From Roseinatronobacter sp. (GTDB lineage Bacteria; Pseudomonadota; Alphaproteobacteria; Rhodobacterales; Rhodobacteraceae): a DNA stretch of 36,667 bases. A program made the translations under genes and the position numbers. Position 1 is the stretch's first letter, and the number at the start of each line of letters is the position of its first letter. A model generated the notes under the pieces. That model searched no databases. It worked only from the letters and a program-made list of their open reading frames with translations, and was not told where the DNA came from. Positions 8,256-16,619 of this stretch are shown here, piece after piece. The stretch covers positions 1-36,667 of the forward strand of contig JAIUNA010000002.1 in NCBI GenBank assembly GCA_022565265.1, read 5' to 3'.

Positions 8256-8523
8256 TGGCTCTCCTGCGCTGAAATTCGGTTTCATCAAGGATGGACTCTA
8301 TTTGCAGCAGCGTCCAGCCAGAACGCGCGATGACCTCGCGCGCATAATCCGCGGCGGCCTGTGCAGAGCTACAGGCCGCTTCGGGCAATTCGATCAGGCC
8401 ATATTGCAGCCGCAAGGGGTTGTCCTGCTTGGCCTTGTAATCCGCATAGCATTGCGCCGAGGCTTGCCCCGCAAGCGCCAGCACCATGACAGAGGCGAAA
8501 AGGAAGGAATATGTTTTTCTCAT
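8227..8523 (-). CDS. Small secreted protein, partner of the membrane winged-helix gene
   Basis: A 98-residue protein with a clear signal peptide (MRKTYSFLFASVMVLALAGQASA, cleavage before Q24) and two cysteines in the mature part (QCYADYK and EAACSSA) that could form a periplasmic disulfide. No known domain is recognised. Its 3' end overlaps the start of the winged-helix gene, so the two are made together, and this protein could act on the periplasmic loop of that regulator (inference). The ATG at 8523 fits the signal peptide, but the GAGG before it is only two bases away, so the start is slightly uncertain; the open frame reaches 8568. Confidence 0.6.
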   Translation of the reverse strand: MRKTYSFLFASVMVLALAGQASAQCYADYKAKQDNPLRLQYGLIELPEAACSSAQAAADYAREVIARSGWTLLQIESILDETEFQRRRANAGAIHLRQ

Positions 8524-8580
8524 ATCCTCAGCTACGCGCGCCCGGCAGTGATATGCAATAGCAGCCAAGCGCCGGGGCTG

Positions 8581-8597
8581 TTGTTATCGGATAACAA
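8581..8597. promoter_or_regulatory. 17-base perfect palindrome, probable operator
   Basis: TTGTTATC and GATAACAA are perfect 8-base arms around a central G. It lies between two divergent gene groups, and a TTGACA box (8606-8611) follows 8 bases later towards the plus-strand gene. This fits a dimeric repressor site; the regulator is unknown. Confidence 0.45.
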
Positions 8598-8666
8598 GGC
8601 TTTTGTTGACAAATGCGTTTCCAAGTCGCACCCTTTTCTCACTATTTTGATAATGGAGTTTTTACA

Positions 8667-8993
8667 ATGTCACAGCTTTCCCGCCGTTTTCAGGTTATGG
8701 CCATTGCTGGTCTGGCCCTTGGATTTGTTACTGTCGCAGCCCCACCCGCCAAGGCAGACCCCGGCACCGCAGCCGCGCTGGGCGTGGCCGCTGTGATTGG
8801 CTGGGCGCATTACGAAAACAAGCGAAACCGAACTGCGCGCGCCACCGCCAAGCCCTGCCCGCGTACTGGATATGTGATCCAGACCACCCGCGCGCCCTTC
8901 CATGTGTACCACGAGCCTTATCCCGTGCGCCCGGCTGCGTGCAAAGTGTCGGGCAATGCCTTTGATGTTGGGTGCTTGAAGCGCCATAACTAA
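8667..8993 (+). CDS. Small exported protein, function unknown
   Basis: A 108-residue protein with a signal peptide (MSQLSRRFQVMAIAGLALGF, cleavage after A-K-A near residue 31). A short glycine/alanine-rich helix follows, then a basic mature part with three cysteines (PCPRTGY, AACKVSG, VGCLKRHN). No domain is recognised. I chose the ATG at 8667 because TGGAG lies 8 bases upstream; the frame is open from 8613. It is expressed away from the secreted-protein / winged-helix pair, with a 17-base palindrome in between. It could be periplasmic or attached to the envelope; nothing indicates an enzyme. Confidence 0.6.
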   Translation: MSQLSRRFQVMAIAGLALGFVTVAAPPAKADPGTAAALGVAAVIGWAHYENKRNRTARATAKPCPRTGYVIQTTRAPFHVYHEPYPVRPAACKVSGNAFDVGCLKRHN

Positions 8994-9033
8994 CCCCCCT
9001 TGCGAGGGTGCGGGGCTATGGTGATAAAGGGCC

Positions 9034-9660
9034 ATGTCGCAGCGCCCCGATTACCACTATGAACAGGCCGCCGCCCTTGCCGGGGCGCGGCGCATCGTGG
9101 GCGTGGATGAAGTGGGGCGCGGCCCTTTGGCTGGCCCGGTGGTGGCGGGGGCGGTGTGGCTTGATCCCGCCGCCATTCCGCAAGGGCTGCACGATTCCAA
9201 ACGCCTGAGCGCGGCTGCGCGTGAGGCATTGCATGACCAGCTTTTCGCCTGTGCCCAGATCGGGATAGGTGCTGCCAGCCCGGCAGAGATTGACGCGCTC
9301 AATATCTTGCAAGCCACCTATCTTGCCATGCGCCGCGCCATTGCCGCGCTGCCCCTCCCGCCTGATGTCTTGCTGATTGATGGCAACCGCCTGCCGCCCG
9401 ATCTGCCATGCCCCGCGCAGGCGATTGTAAAAGGGGATGGCAAGGTGCTGTCCATTGCCGCTGCCAGCATTGTGGCCAAGGTCACGCGCGACCGGATCAT
9501 GGCCGAACTGGATGCCCGCTATCCCGGCTATGGCTGGGCAGAGAATGCCGGATACCCGACAAAGCGTCACAAAAATGCCATAGCAGATTTGGGGCCAACC
9601 CCAGAGCATAGACGCTCCTTCGCGCCCATACGCAAAATCTTGTGTCCAGACATTAGATGA
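9034..9660 (+). CDS. rnhB: Ribonuclease HII
   Basis: A 208-residue RNase HII, which cuts RNA in RNA-DNA hybrids and starts removal of single ribonucleotides from DNA. The signature [19 protein letters not shown] is at residues 23-41 (metal-binding Asp25, Glu26). It is followed by HDSKRLS, LIDGN (third Asp) and [20 protein letters not shown] (fourth Asp and the Ala-Ser-Ile-Val-Ala-Lys helix). The C-terminal HRRSFAPI is also typical. AAAGG precedes the ATG. ccrM lies about 100 bases downstream in the same direction, the usual rnhB-ccrM order in Rhodobacteraceae. Confidence 0.97.
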   Translation: MSQRPDYHYEQAAALAGARRIVGVDEVGRGPLAGPVVAGAVWLDPAAIPQGLHDSKRLSAAAREALHDQLFACAQIGIGAASPAEIDALNILQATYLAMRRAIAALPLPPDVLLIDGNRLPPDLPCPAQAIVKGDGKVLSIAAASIVAKVTRDRIMAELDARYPGYGWAENAGYPTKRHKNAIADLGPTPEHRRSFAPIRKILCPDIR

Positions 9661-10869
<1,209 letters not shown>

Positions 10870-10923
10870 TCTGTTTTACAGTTTACCGCCGGTGTCGTGA
10901 CGTATGTATCGCGACGCCAACTG

Positions 10924-10950
10924 ACCCCGCCTTTGTGGCGGGGTTTTTTT
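10924..10950 (+). terminator. Rho-independent terminator after ccrM
   Basis: CCCCGCC (10925-10931) and GGCGGGG (10937-10943) form a 7-base perfect stem with loop TTTGT, followed by seven T. This is a textbook intrinsic terminator. Confidence 0.92.
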
Positions 10951-11009
10951 GCGGCTGGACGGGGGCGGCCCTGCCTTTATATTTCTGATCACAAACAGAA
11001 GAGGGCAGT

Positions 11010-12584
11010 ATGCGCGATTTTCAATCTCCCGGACGTTCCGCTGTATTTGCCATGTCGGGCATATGCGCCACATCGCACCCGCTGGCGGCCAAAACAGCGC
11101 TGGATATCTTGCAGCGTGGTGGCAATGCCGCCGATGCCGCGATTGCCGCCGCACTGGTGCTCAATATCTGCGAGCCGCATATGACCGGGCTTGGCGGGGA
11201 TTGCTTTGTGCTGCTCAAACCCGCAGGCACAGAGGAGATTGTCGCACTCAATGGCTCTGGCCGCGCGCCTGCCGCGCTTGAGGCCGCGCAACTGCGTGCG
11301 CAGGGGCATGCTGCGGTGCCGGTTTACGGGGTCGAGGCTGTTTCCCTGCCCGGCGCGGTCGATGCTTTTTGCCGCCTTAATGCCGATCATGGCCACATGC
11401 CCTTGGCCGAAATTCTGGCCCCTGCCATCCATTACGCCGAAGCGGGGGTTCCCGTTGGCCCGCGCACGGCCTTTGACTGGGCGCGCGCAACCCATCTGCA
11501 AGGGGTGGCGCAGGAGTTCTTCTTGCCGGGTGGCAAAGCCCCGCGCCCCGGCCAGATATTCCGCGCGCCCGGTCAGGCTGAAGTGCTGCGCCGTATCGCA
11601 GCCCAAGGCCGGGCTGGGTTTTATGAGGGCGAGGTGGCCGAAGATCTGATCGACAGTCTGCGCGCCCTTGGTGGCTGTCACACCCATGACGATCTGGCCG
11701 CCAGCCTGTGCAGCTATAGTGCCCCCATTTCCAGCATCTATCGGGGCTATGAACTGGTGGAGCATGCGCCAAATGGGCAGGGGGCCACGGCCAATCTGAT
11801 CCTGAATATCCTGTCGCATTTCGATCTTGCGCGCCTTGATCCCTTGGGGTGCGAGCGCGCGCATCTGGAAGCAGAGGCCACAAAACTGGGCTATGAGGCG
11901 CGCAACCGGCTGTTGGGTGATCCCGACCATACCACCCGCCTTGCCCATTTGCTGAGCATGGATACCGCCGCCCGGCTGGCCGCGGTGATTTATCCCGCCC
12001 GAGTTTTGCCCGATCCGGCCCCCCTGACCGAGGAAATCCACCGCGACACTGTCTATCTGACAGTGGTGGATGGTGACGGAATGGCGGTATCGCTGATCTA
12101 TTCCATCTTCCACCCTTTCGGCTCTGGCATGGCCTCCGAGAAATTCGGGGTGATGTTCCAAAATCGCGGTGCGGGGTTCACGCTGGCCGAAGGGCATCCG
12201 AATGAACTGGCAGGCGGCAAGCGGCCCATGCATACAATCATTCCCGCAATGCTGCGCCATGAGGGGCGGGTGATCCTGCCCTTTGGTGTGATGGGCGGGG
12301 CATATCAGGCCACGGGGCACGCGCGCTTTGTCAGCAATCTGCTGGATTACGGGATGGAGTTGCAAAGCGCGATTGATTGCCCGCGCGCCTTCGCCGAAGA
12401 GGGCAAGCTGGTGCTGGAGCGGCCTTATCCAGAGGCAACCTTTCAGGCGCTGGCCGATCTGGGGCATTCTGTCACCCGTGCAGAAACCCCGATTGGGGGC
12501 GCTCAGGCGATCCGTATTCATGCCGATGGCCTGTTGGAAGGGGCATCAGACCCGCGCAAGGATGGCTGCGCGCTGGGGTATTGA
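11010..12584 (+). CDS. Gamma-glutamyltransferase family protein (Ntn-hydrolase)
   Basis: A 524-residue proenzyme of the gamma-glutamyltransferase family. The family motifs SHPLAAKTALDILQRGGNAADAA and GLGGDCFVL appear near the N-terminus. The self-cleavage site is HRDTVYLTVVD, with the probable nucleophile Thr347; this is followed by NRGAGF and GGKRPMHTIIPAM. There is no signal peptide, unlike the periplasmic GGT of E. coli, so this is probably one of the cytoplasmic relatives (gamma-glutamyl transferases, acylases or amidohydrolases such as oxamate amidohydrolase). It stands alone after the ccrM terminator and ends at a strong hairpin shared with the convergent AhpD-like gene. Confidence 0.9.
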   Translation: MRDFQSPGRSAVFAMSGICATSHPLAAKTALDILQRGGNAADAAIAAALVLNICEPHMTGLGGDCFVLLKPAGTEEIVALNGSGRAPAALEAAQLRAQGHAAVPVYGVEAVSLPGAVDAFCRLNADHGHMPLAEILAPAIHYAEAGVPVGPRTAFDWARATHLQGVAQEFFLPGGKAPRPGQIFRAPGQAEVLRRIAAQGRAGFYEGEVAEDLIDSLRALGGCHTHDDLAASLCSYSAPISSIYRGYELVEHAPNGQGATANLILNILSHFDLARLDPLGCERAHLEAEATKLGYEARNRLLGDPDHTTRLAHLLSMDTAARLAAVIYPARVLPDPAPLTEEIHRDTVYLTVVDGDGMAVSLIYSIFHPFGSGMASEKFGVMFQNRGAGFTLAEGHPNELAGGKRPMHTIIPAMLRHEGRVILPFGVMGGAYQATGHARFVSNLLDYGMELQSAIDCPRAFAEEGKLVLERPYPEATFQALADLGHSVTRAETPIGGAQAIRIHADGLLEGASDPRKDGCALGY

Positions 12585-12607
12585 GCCTGCCGCCATCACC
12601 TGCCAAA

Positions 12608-12633
12608 GCCCCCAGCCCGGAACGGGCGGGGGC
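12608..12633. terminator. Strong hairpin between convergent genes
   Basis: GCCCCC-A-GCCCG pairs with CGGGC-GGGGGC around a GAA loop: two perfect stem blocks interrupted by one bulged A. It lies between the ends of the ggt-family gene and the AhpD-like gene. No long T run follows, so termination efficiency is uncertain. Confidence 0.6.
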
Positions 12634-12671
12634 CGTATCCTATAGGCTTGCGGCGCAGCCGCGCTATTGGA

Positions 12672-13010
12672 TCACGCCGCCGAGAGTTGATCCCAGCATT
12701 CCAGCGCCTTGCCTGCATACATCACCGCAGGCCCGCCGCCCATCTGGATGGCCATTGCCAGCACATCGCCCATTTCTTCGCGCGTGGCGCCGGCTTTCAT
12801 CAGGGCTTCTACATGAAAGGCGATACACGGCTCGCAGCGCACGGCGATGGCAATGCCAAGGGCCACAAATTCCTTTTCCTTCACACCCAGCACCCCGCCT
12901 TGCTTGACGGCCATGGACAATGTGCCAAAGCCGTTCATCGTATCGGGGATTGTTTTTGCCAATGCGCGGCTTTTGTCGCGCGTCTGGGCGATGAAGGCGG
13001 GGTAATCCAT
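12672..13010 (-). CDS. Carboxymuconolactone decarboxylase / AhpD-like protein
   Basis: A 112-residue single-domain AhpD-like protein. The redox motif RCEPCIAFHVEALMKAG contains the CxxC pair and downstream His typical of alkylhydroperoxidase-like members; GATREEMGDVLAMAIQMGGGPA is the conserved second half. It probably acts as a small thiol peroxidase or disulfide reductase in the cytoplasm. It lies directly downstream of rpoE-chrR on the same strand, so it may belong to the RpoE response. Its ribosome site GAGGA (13017-13021) is inside the 3' arm of a strong hairpin that ends immediately before the ATG, which suggests control of translation. Confidence 0.9.
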   Translation of the reverse strand: MDYPAFIAQTRDKSRALAKTIPDTMNGFGTLSMAVKQGGVLGVKEKEFVALGIAIAVRCEPCIAFHVEALMKAGATREEMGDVLAMAIQMGGGPAVMYAGKALECWDQLSAA

Positions 13011-13052
13011 GTCATGTCCTCACATTTTGTTTGCTGAATGTGAGGGCATGAC
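13011..13052. promoter_or_regulatory. Hairpin covering the ribosome binding site of the AhpD-like gene
   Basis: Arms of 16 bases (13011-13026 and 13037-13052) pair along their whole length with one G-T type mismatch around a 10-base loop. On the minus strand the 3' arm contains GAGGA, followed by CATGAC and then the ATG of the AhpD-like gene. It could block translation until opened, end the rpoE-chrR transcript, or bind a protein. Confidence 0.6.
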
Positions 13053-13082
13053 ATGGCCGCGCCGGGGCCGCGATGATCTGTA

Positions 13083-13745
13083 TCAAATACGGAAAAACGG
13101 TTGCGCCAATCGCGGCAGAAGCGCGCGGAATTTCAACGGCGCATCGGTCACGGCCAGACAGATGCAATCCTCGCCCGGTTCGGCCACGGGTTGATGCTGG
13201 GTTGCTTCATCCGCTATTTCCACATCGCCGCGCCCGAAACGGGCCTCTTCATCCGAGAACGCCCCCTGCAAGACCAGTGTCAATTCCAGCCCGCGATGGC
13301 CATGGTCGGGAACAGCCGCGCCCGCCGGGATATAGAGCAAGCGCGCTGTCGCATGTTCCGAAGTGGGGATCAGCATCTGGCGCACACCGCCGCCCAATGC
13401 GCGCCAGCGAATTTTGTCCACATCCGGGCCGACATATTCACATAGCGGAGCAGGCAAAAGCGCGTTTTGCACCGGGCGTTGCGGGCTGCGCGCCACTGGT
13501 GCGCCCGTCTTGATCCGGGCCAGTGTCGCGGCCAAGGCGCCGGATTCCATACGCGCACTGCTTCCGGCTGCGCCCTCCAGCGCCCGATCCAGAACAGCCC
13601 CGCCCACCGCATCAAAGCTGGCCAGCCGCGCGCGGCACTCATCACACAGCGCAATATGCGTGGCGACAGCCAGATTGAAGGCTTCTGGCAGGGTTCCTGC
13701 GGAATAGGCCATCAACAAAGTGTCGCTCAGATGGTGGGTAATCAT
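13083..13745 (-). CDS. chrR: ChrR-type zinc anti-sigma factor with cupin domain
   Basis: A 220-residue anti-sigma factor that holds RpoE inactive. The N-terminal zinc domain has His5 and H30-x3-C34-x2-C37, matching the ligands of R. sphaeroides ChrR. The C-terminal cupin (about residues 105-200) has DHGHRGLELTLVLQG with the HxH-x3-E metal motif and a later His in EATQHQPV. In R. sphaeroides this second domain is needed for the response to singlet oxygen, after which ChrR is degraded and RpoE is released. The gene starts 15 bases after the rpoE stop codon and is surely co-transcribed with it. Confidence 0.94.
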   Translation of the reverse strand: MITHHLSDTLLMAYSAGTLPEAFNLAVATHIALCDECRARLASFDAVGGAVLDRALEGAAGSSARMESGALAATLARIKTGAPVARSPQRPVQNALLPAPLCEYVGPDVDKIRWRALGGGVRQMLIPTSEHATARLLYIPAGAAVPDHGHRGLELTLVLQGAFSDEEARFGRGDVEIADEATQHQPVAEPGEDCICLAVTDAPLKFRALLPRLAQPFFRI

Positions 13746-13759
13746 GGTCGTCGTCTTTC

Positions 13760-14302
13760 TTAACTCAGGGAATGGCGCAAACGCTCCAGTGCCAATCTGA
13801 TGCGGGATTTGATGGTTCCAAGGGGCAGGCCGGTTTGTTCTGCAATTTCGCTATGGCTCAGGTCTCCGAAATAGGCGCGTTCAATCATCACGCGCTGTTT
13901 TTCGGGCAGGCTGGCAATGGCTGCGGCCAGTTGGTCGCTTTCTTGCTGCAAGCCCAGCACATCGAATTGGTCAGGTTCCTCTTCCGGCCCCCAATTCAGG
14001 TCTTCGGGTTCCGGCCTGCGATCGCGGCGCAACATGTCGATACGGCGGTTGCGGGCGATGGTGAAAATCCATGTCGCCACAGAGGCGCGCGAGGGGTCAA
14101 ATTGCGCAGCCTTTTTCCAGACTGTGACCATGACATCTTGCGCGCATTCCTCTGCCATCGCGTGCTCTGCGCCCGATTTCATCAGAAAGGCTTTGACCCT
14201 TGGGGCAAAATGTTCGAACAAAGCGGTAAACGCGTCTGTATCCTGATAATCGGCCACCTTCCTGAGAAGGATAACCCATTCTGCTGACTGTCCTGCATTC
14301 AC
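13760..14302 (-). CDS. rpoE: RpoE-type ECF sigma factor (singlet-oxygen / oxidative stress)
   Basis: A group IV sigma factor. Region 2 is seen in DAFTALFEHFAPRVKAFL and ATWIFTIARNRRIDMLRR. Region 4 is seen in LPEKQRVMIERAYFGDLSHSEIA and LPLGTIKSRIRLALERLR. It directs transcription of the singlet-oxygen response and is paired with chrR. The start is uncertain. The open frame reaches 14455, but a likely RpoE promoter lies at 14415-14444, so the message begins near 14408. The GTG at 14302 has AAAGG 9 bases upstream and gives a 180-residue protein, the normal size. A leaderless start at the ATG at 14410 is the alternative. An autoregulated rpoE-chrR operon is inferred. Confidence 0.88.
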   Translation of the reverse strand: MNAGQSAEWVILLRKVADYQDTDAFTALFEHFAPRVKAFLMKSGAEHAMAEECAQDVMVTVWKKAAQFDPSRASVATWIFTIARNRRIDMLRRDRRPEPEDLNWGPEEEPDQFDVLGLQQESDQLAAAIASLPEKQRVMIERAYFGDLSHSEIAEQTGLPLGTIKSRIRLALERLRHSLS

Positions 14303-14414
14303 TGCCGATTGCCTTTTGTCACGGCGAGTATCCTCACCTTGTGCCAATACCTTATCCGCAGCCAGTGCGGCTTGTCGAGAAATCTGGTCAGGGCGTGCGA
14401 CATCAAACATGTTC

Positions 14415-14444
14415 CTTTTACGCGGTATGCGCGCGGCCAGATCA
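14415..14444 (-). promoter_or_regulatory. Predicted RpoE-dependent promoter of rpoE-chrR
   Basis: On the minus strand TGATCT is followed after exactly 18 bases by TAAAAG. As I recall them, R. sphaeroides RpoE promoters have a TGATC-type -35 and a TAA-type -10 at this spacing. The predicted transcription start is about 14408. This implies that rpoE activates its own operon. Confidence 0.65.
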
Positions 14445-14490
14445 CCAGTGGCCAAAAAAAACAGATATGCAAATCACATCTATCGCCGAT

Positions 14491-14520
14491 TGATCCGCGC
14501 GTTTAATCGGCGCGTAAACC
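14491..14520 (+). promoter_or_regulatory. Predicted RpoE-dependent promoter of the five-gene stress operon
   Basis: TGATCC (14491-14496), 18 bases, then TAAACC (14515-14520), 30 bases before the ATG of the FAD-oxidoreductase gene. An 8-base inverted repeat (CGCCGATT 14484-14491 and AATCGGCG 14505-14512) overlaps the -35 region. Confidence 0.68.
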
Positions 14521-14550
14521 TATATAGAACGACCACGGAGGACTGGCTGC

Positions 14551-15852
14551 ATGCCATTTGAAAAACTTGATACCCCCGCCCGCAGAATTGCTGTTATCGG
14601 TGGGGGCATCTCCGGGCTGGCCAGTGCCTATCTCATGTCTCAGCATCACCGGGTTACGCTATTCGAGGCCGCGCCGCGCCTTGGCGGGCATGCGCGCACT
14701 GTCATGGCGGGCAAGCGCGGAGATCAGCCCGTGGATACGGGGTTTATTGTGTTCAACTACACGAATTACCCCCATCTGACAGCGCTGTTTGAAAAGCTGG
14801 ATGTGCCTGTAGCGAAATCCAACATGTCTTTTGGGGCGTCTTTCGCGGGTGGGGCGTTTGAATATTCGCTCTCTGGCTTTGATGAAGTGTTTGCCACGCG
14901 CGCCAATCTGGTCAATCCGCGCTATTGGCGCATGGTGCGGGATATCTTGCATTTCAACAAGCACGGTCTGGCGGTGGCGCAGGCCGACCCAACCCTCAGC
15001 ATTGGCGGGCTGTTGGAGCGGCTTGGCACGGGCGATTGGTTCCGCGAGCGGTATCTTTTGCCGTTCTCTGGTGCGATCTGGTCAACGCCCACCCAGAAAA
15101 TTCTGGATTTCCCGGCCCATGCGATGATGGAGTTTTTCCGCAATCACGCGCTTTTGGGTTATGAAGGGCAGCATCAGTGGTACACGGTGCAGGGCGGCTC
15201 TATTGAATATGTGCGCAGGCTGGAAGCCTATCTGGCGCGCGCAGGCGTGAATTTGCGCGCGGCCTGCCCGGTGCAGGCAGTGCGGCGCGGGCCGATGGGC
15301 GTTTTTGTAAAGGCCGAGGGCATGGAGGAAGAGCAGTTTGACGAGGTGATCTTCGCCACCCATTCCGATATCACCCTGCGCCTCTTGGCCGATCCAACCG
15401 GGGCCGAGGCGAAATCCTTGGGCGCGGTGAAATATCAGGCCAATGATGCGATCTTGCATTGTGATACGGATTTCATGCCCAAACGGCGCAAATGCTGGTC
15501 AAGCTGGGTGTATACCGAACGCGGGCCGCAAGACCGCGCGCGCATTTCCCTCAGTTACTGGATGAATTCGCTTCAGCCCATCCCGCAAGATGATCTGATG
15601 TTTGTCACGCTCAACGCCAATCACCCGGTGCGCGAGGAGTGTATTTATGATACATATAGCTTTGATCATCCGGTTTATGACATGGCCGCTTTGCAGGCAC
15701 AGGCCGATATTCGCGCCTTCAACGGCACAAACAGGACATGGTTTTGCGGGGCATGGATGCGCAGCGGGTTCCATGAGGATGGTTTCGCCAGTGCCGTAGA
15801 TGTGGCGCAGGCCATGGAGGCGCGGGCGCGCAAGCTGGCGTCTGTCGCATGA
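14551..15852 (+). CDS. FAD-dependent oxidoreductase of the RpoE regulon (RSP1091/UfaD-like)
   Basis: A 433-residue flavoprotein of the amine-oxidase / phytoene-desaturase type. The dinucleotide-binding motif AVIGGGISGLASAYL is at about residues 14-28, with LFEAAPRLGGHART after it, and the C-terminal FAD motif FCGAWMRSGFHEDGFASA is present. GGAGGA lies 8 bases before the ATG and a predicted RpoE promoter lies upstream. Gene order matches the R. sphaeroides locus RSP1087-1091, where the equivalent gene is RpoE-controlled. To my recollection it is needed for ChrR turnover and acts as a fatty-acid desaturase in furan fatty acid synthesis. Membrane-lipid modification under singlet oxygen is therefore the likely role here. 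First gene of a five-gene operon. Confidence 0.88.
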   Translation: MPFEKLDTPARRIAVIGGGISGLASAYLMSQHHRVTLFEAAPRLGGHARTVMAGKRGDQPVDTGFIVFNYTNYPHLTALFEKLDVPVAKSNMSFGASFAGGAFEYSLSGFDEVFATRANLVNPRYWRMVRDILHFNKHGLAVAQADPTLSIGGLLERLGTGDWFRERYLLPFSGAIWSTPTQKILDFPAHAMMEFFRNHALLGYEGQHQWYTVQGGSIEYVRRLEAYLARAGVNLRAACPVQAVRRGPMGVFVKAEGMEEEQFDEVIFATHSDITLRLLADPTGAEAKSLGAVKYQANDAILHCDTDFMPKRRKCWSSWVYTERGPQDRARISLSYWMNSLQPIPQDDLMFVTLNANHPVREECIYDTYSFDHPVYDMAALQAQADIRAFNGTNRTWFCGAWMRSGFHEDGFASAVDVAQAMEARARKLASVA

Positions 15853-16619
15853 GCATGGTGGAACATATCGCAGGCCAGACCTATCACGGCAGGCGCGGGC
15901 CAGTGCGCAACCGCGTCACCTATGGCGTGGATTATGTGCTGTTCGATGCCGAGGCTGAGTTGCGCTTGCCGCGTTTTCTGTCGCGCAACCGCCGCAATAT
16001 TGCGGCGCTGCATGACCGCGATCATGGCGGCATGCCGGGGCAGGGGCGCGGTGCTGTCTGGGTGCGTGAGGTGCTGGCCGCGCATGGGCTGGCAGATGTG
16101 GCCGGGGGGCGCGTGCTGTTGCTGACACAACCGCGCATTCTGGGCCATCTGTTCAACCCTGTCAGTTTCTGGCTATGCCATGACGCGCAGGGCGGTTTGC
16201 GCGCGCTGATTGCCGAGGTGAACAATACCTACGGCGATCGGCATTCGTATCTGTGTGTGAAGCCTGACCAGTCGGTGATTGGCCCGCAAGATGATCTGCG
16301 CGCGCAGAAGATTTTTCATGTCTCTCCCTTCCAGCCTGCTGAGGGGGAATATTCCTTTCATGTGGATATCACGGCAGAGAAAGTGGCAATTCGCATTGGC
16401 TATAGCCAAGACACAGAGGCCCCCGGCTCTGGGCTGGTGGCAACCCTGACAGGCCCGCGCAAGCCCTTGCGCACGCGCGCCATTCTGGGCGCAATGGTGG
16501 CGCGGCTTGGGTCGCGCCGGGTGCTGGCGCTGATCCATTGGCAGGCGCTGAAACTGTGGTGGCGGGGGGCCAAGTTTCACAACCGCCCAACACCGCCCGC
16601 GCAAGAGGTTAGCCAGTGA
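15849..16619 (+). CDS. DUF1365 family protein
   Basis: A 256-residue DUF1365 protein. Typical segments are the N-terminal GQTYHGRRGPVRNRVTYGVD, the central TQPRILGHLFNPVSFWLCHD, and AEVNNTYGDRHSYL followed by KIFHVSPFQP. The biochemical role is not established. In R. sphaeroides the neighbour-equivalent gene (RSP1090) is, as I recall, needed with RSP1091 for singlet-oxygen-triggered loss of ChrR. The start overlaps the previous stop by four bases (ATGA), so the two are translationally coupled. Confidence 0.9.
   Translation: MSMVEHIAGQTYHGRRGPVRNRVTYGVDYVLFDAEAELRLPRFLSRNRRNIAALHDRDHGGMPGQGRGAVWVREVLAAHGLADVAGGRVLLLTQPRILGHLFNPVSFWLCHDAQGGLRALIAEVNNTYGDRHSYLCVKPDQSVIGPQDDLRAQKIFHVSPFQPAEGEYSFHVDITAEKVAIRIGYSQDTEAPGSGLVATLTGPRKPLRTRAILGAMVARLGSRRVLALIHWQALKLWWRGAKFHNRPTPPAQEVSQ

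Noticed and set aside
10989-12521. A 510-residue open frame on the minus strand opposite the gamma-glutamyltransferase gene
   Set aside because: It is the antisense shadow of a gene with strong family motifs; the translated sequence is rich in Gln, His and Arg with no domain.
12377-12907. A 176-residue plus-strand frame over the end of the gamma-glutamyltransferase gene
   Set aside because: It crosses the hairpin between convergent genes and overlaps both in other frames; no ribosome site or domain.
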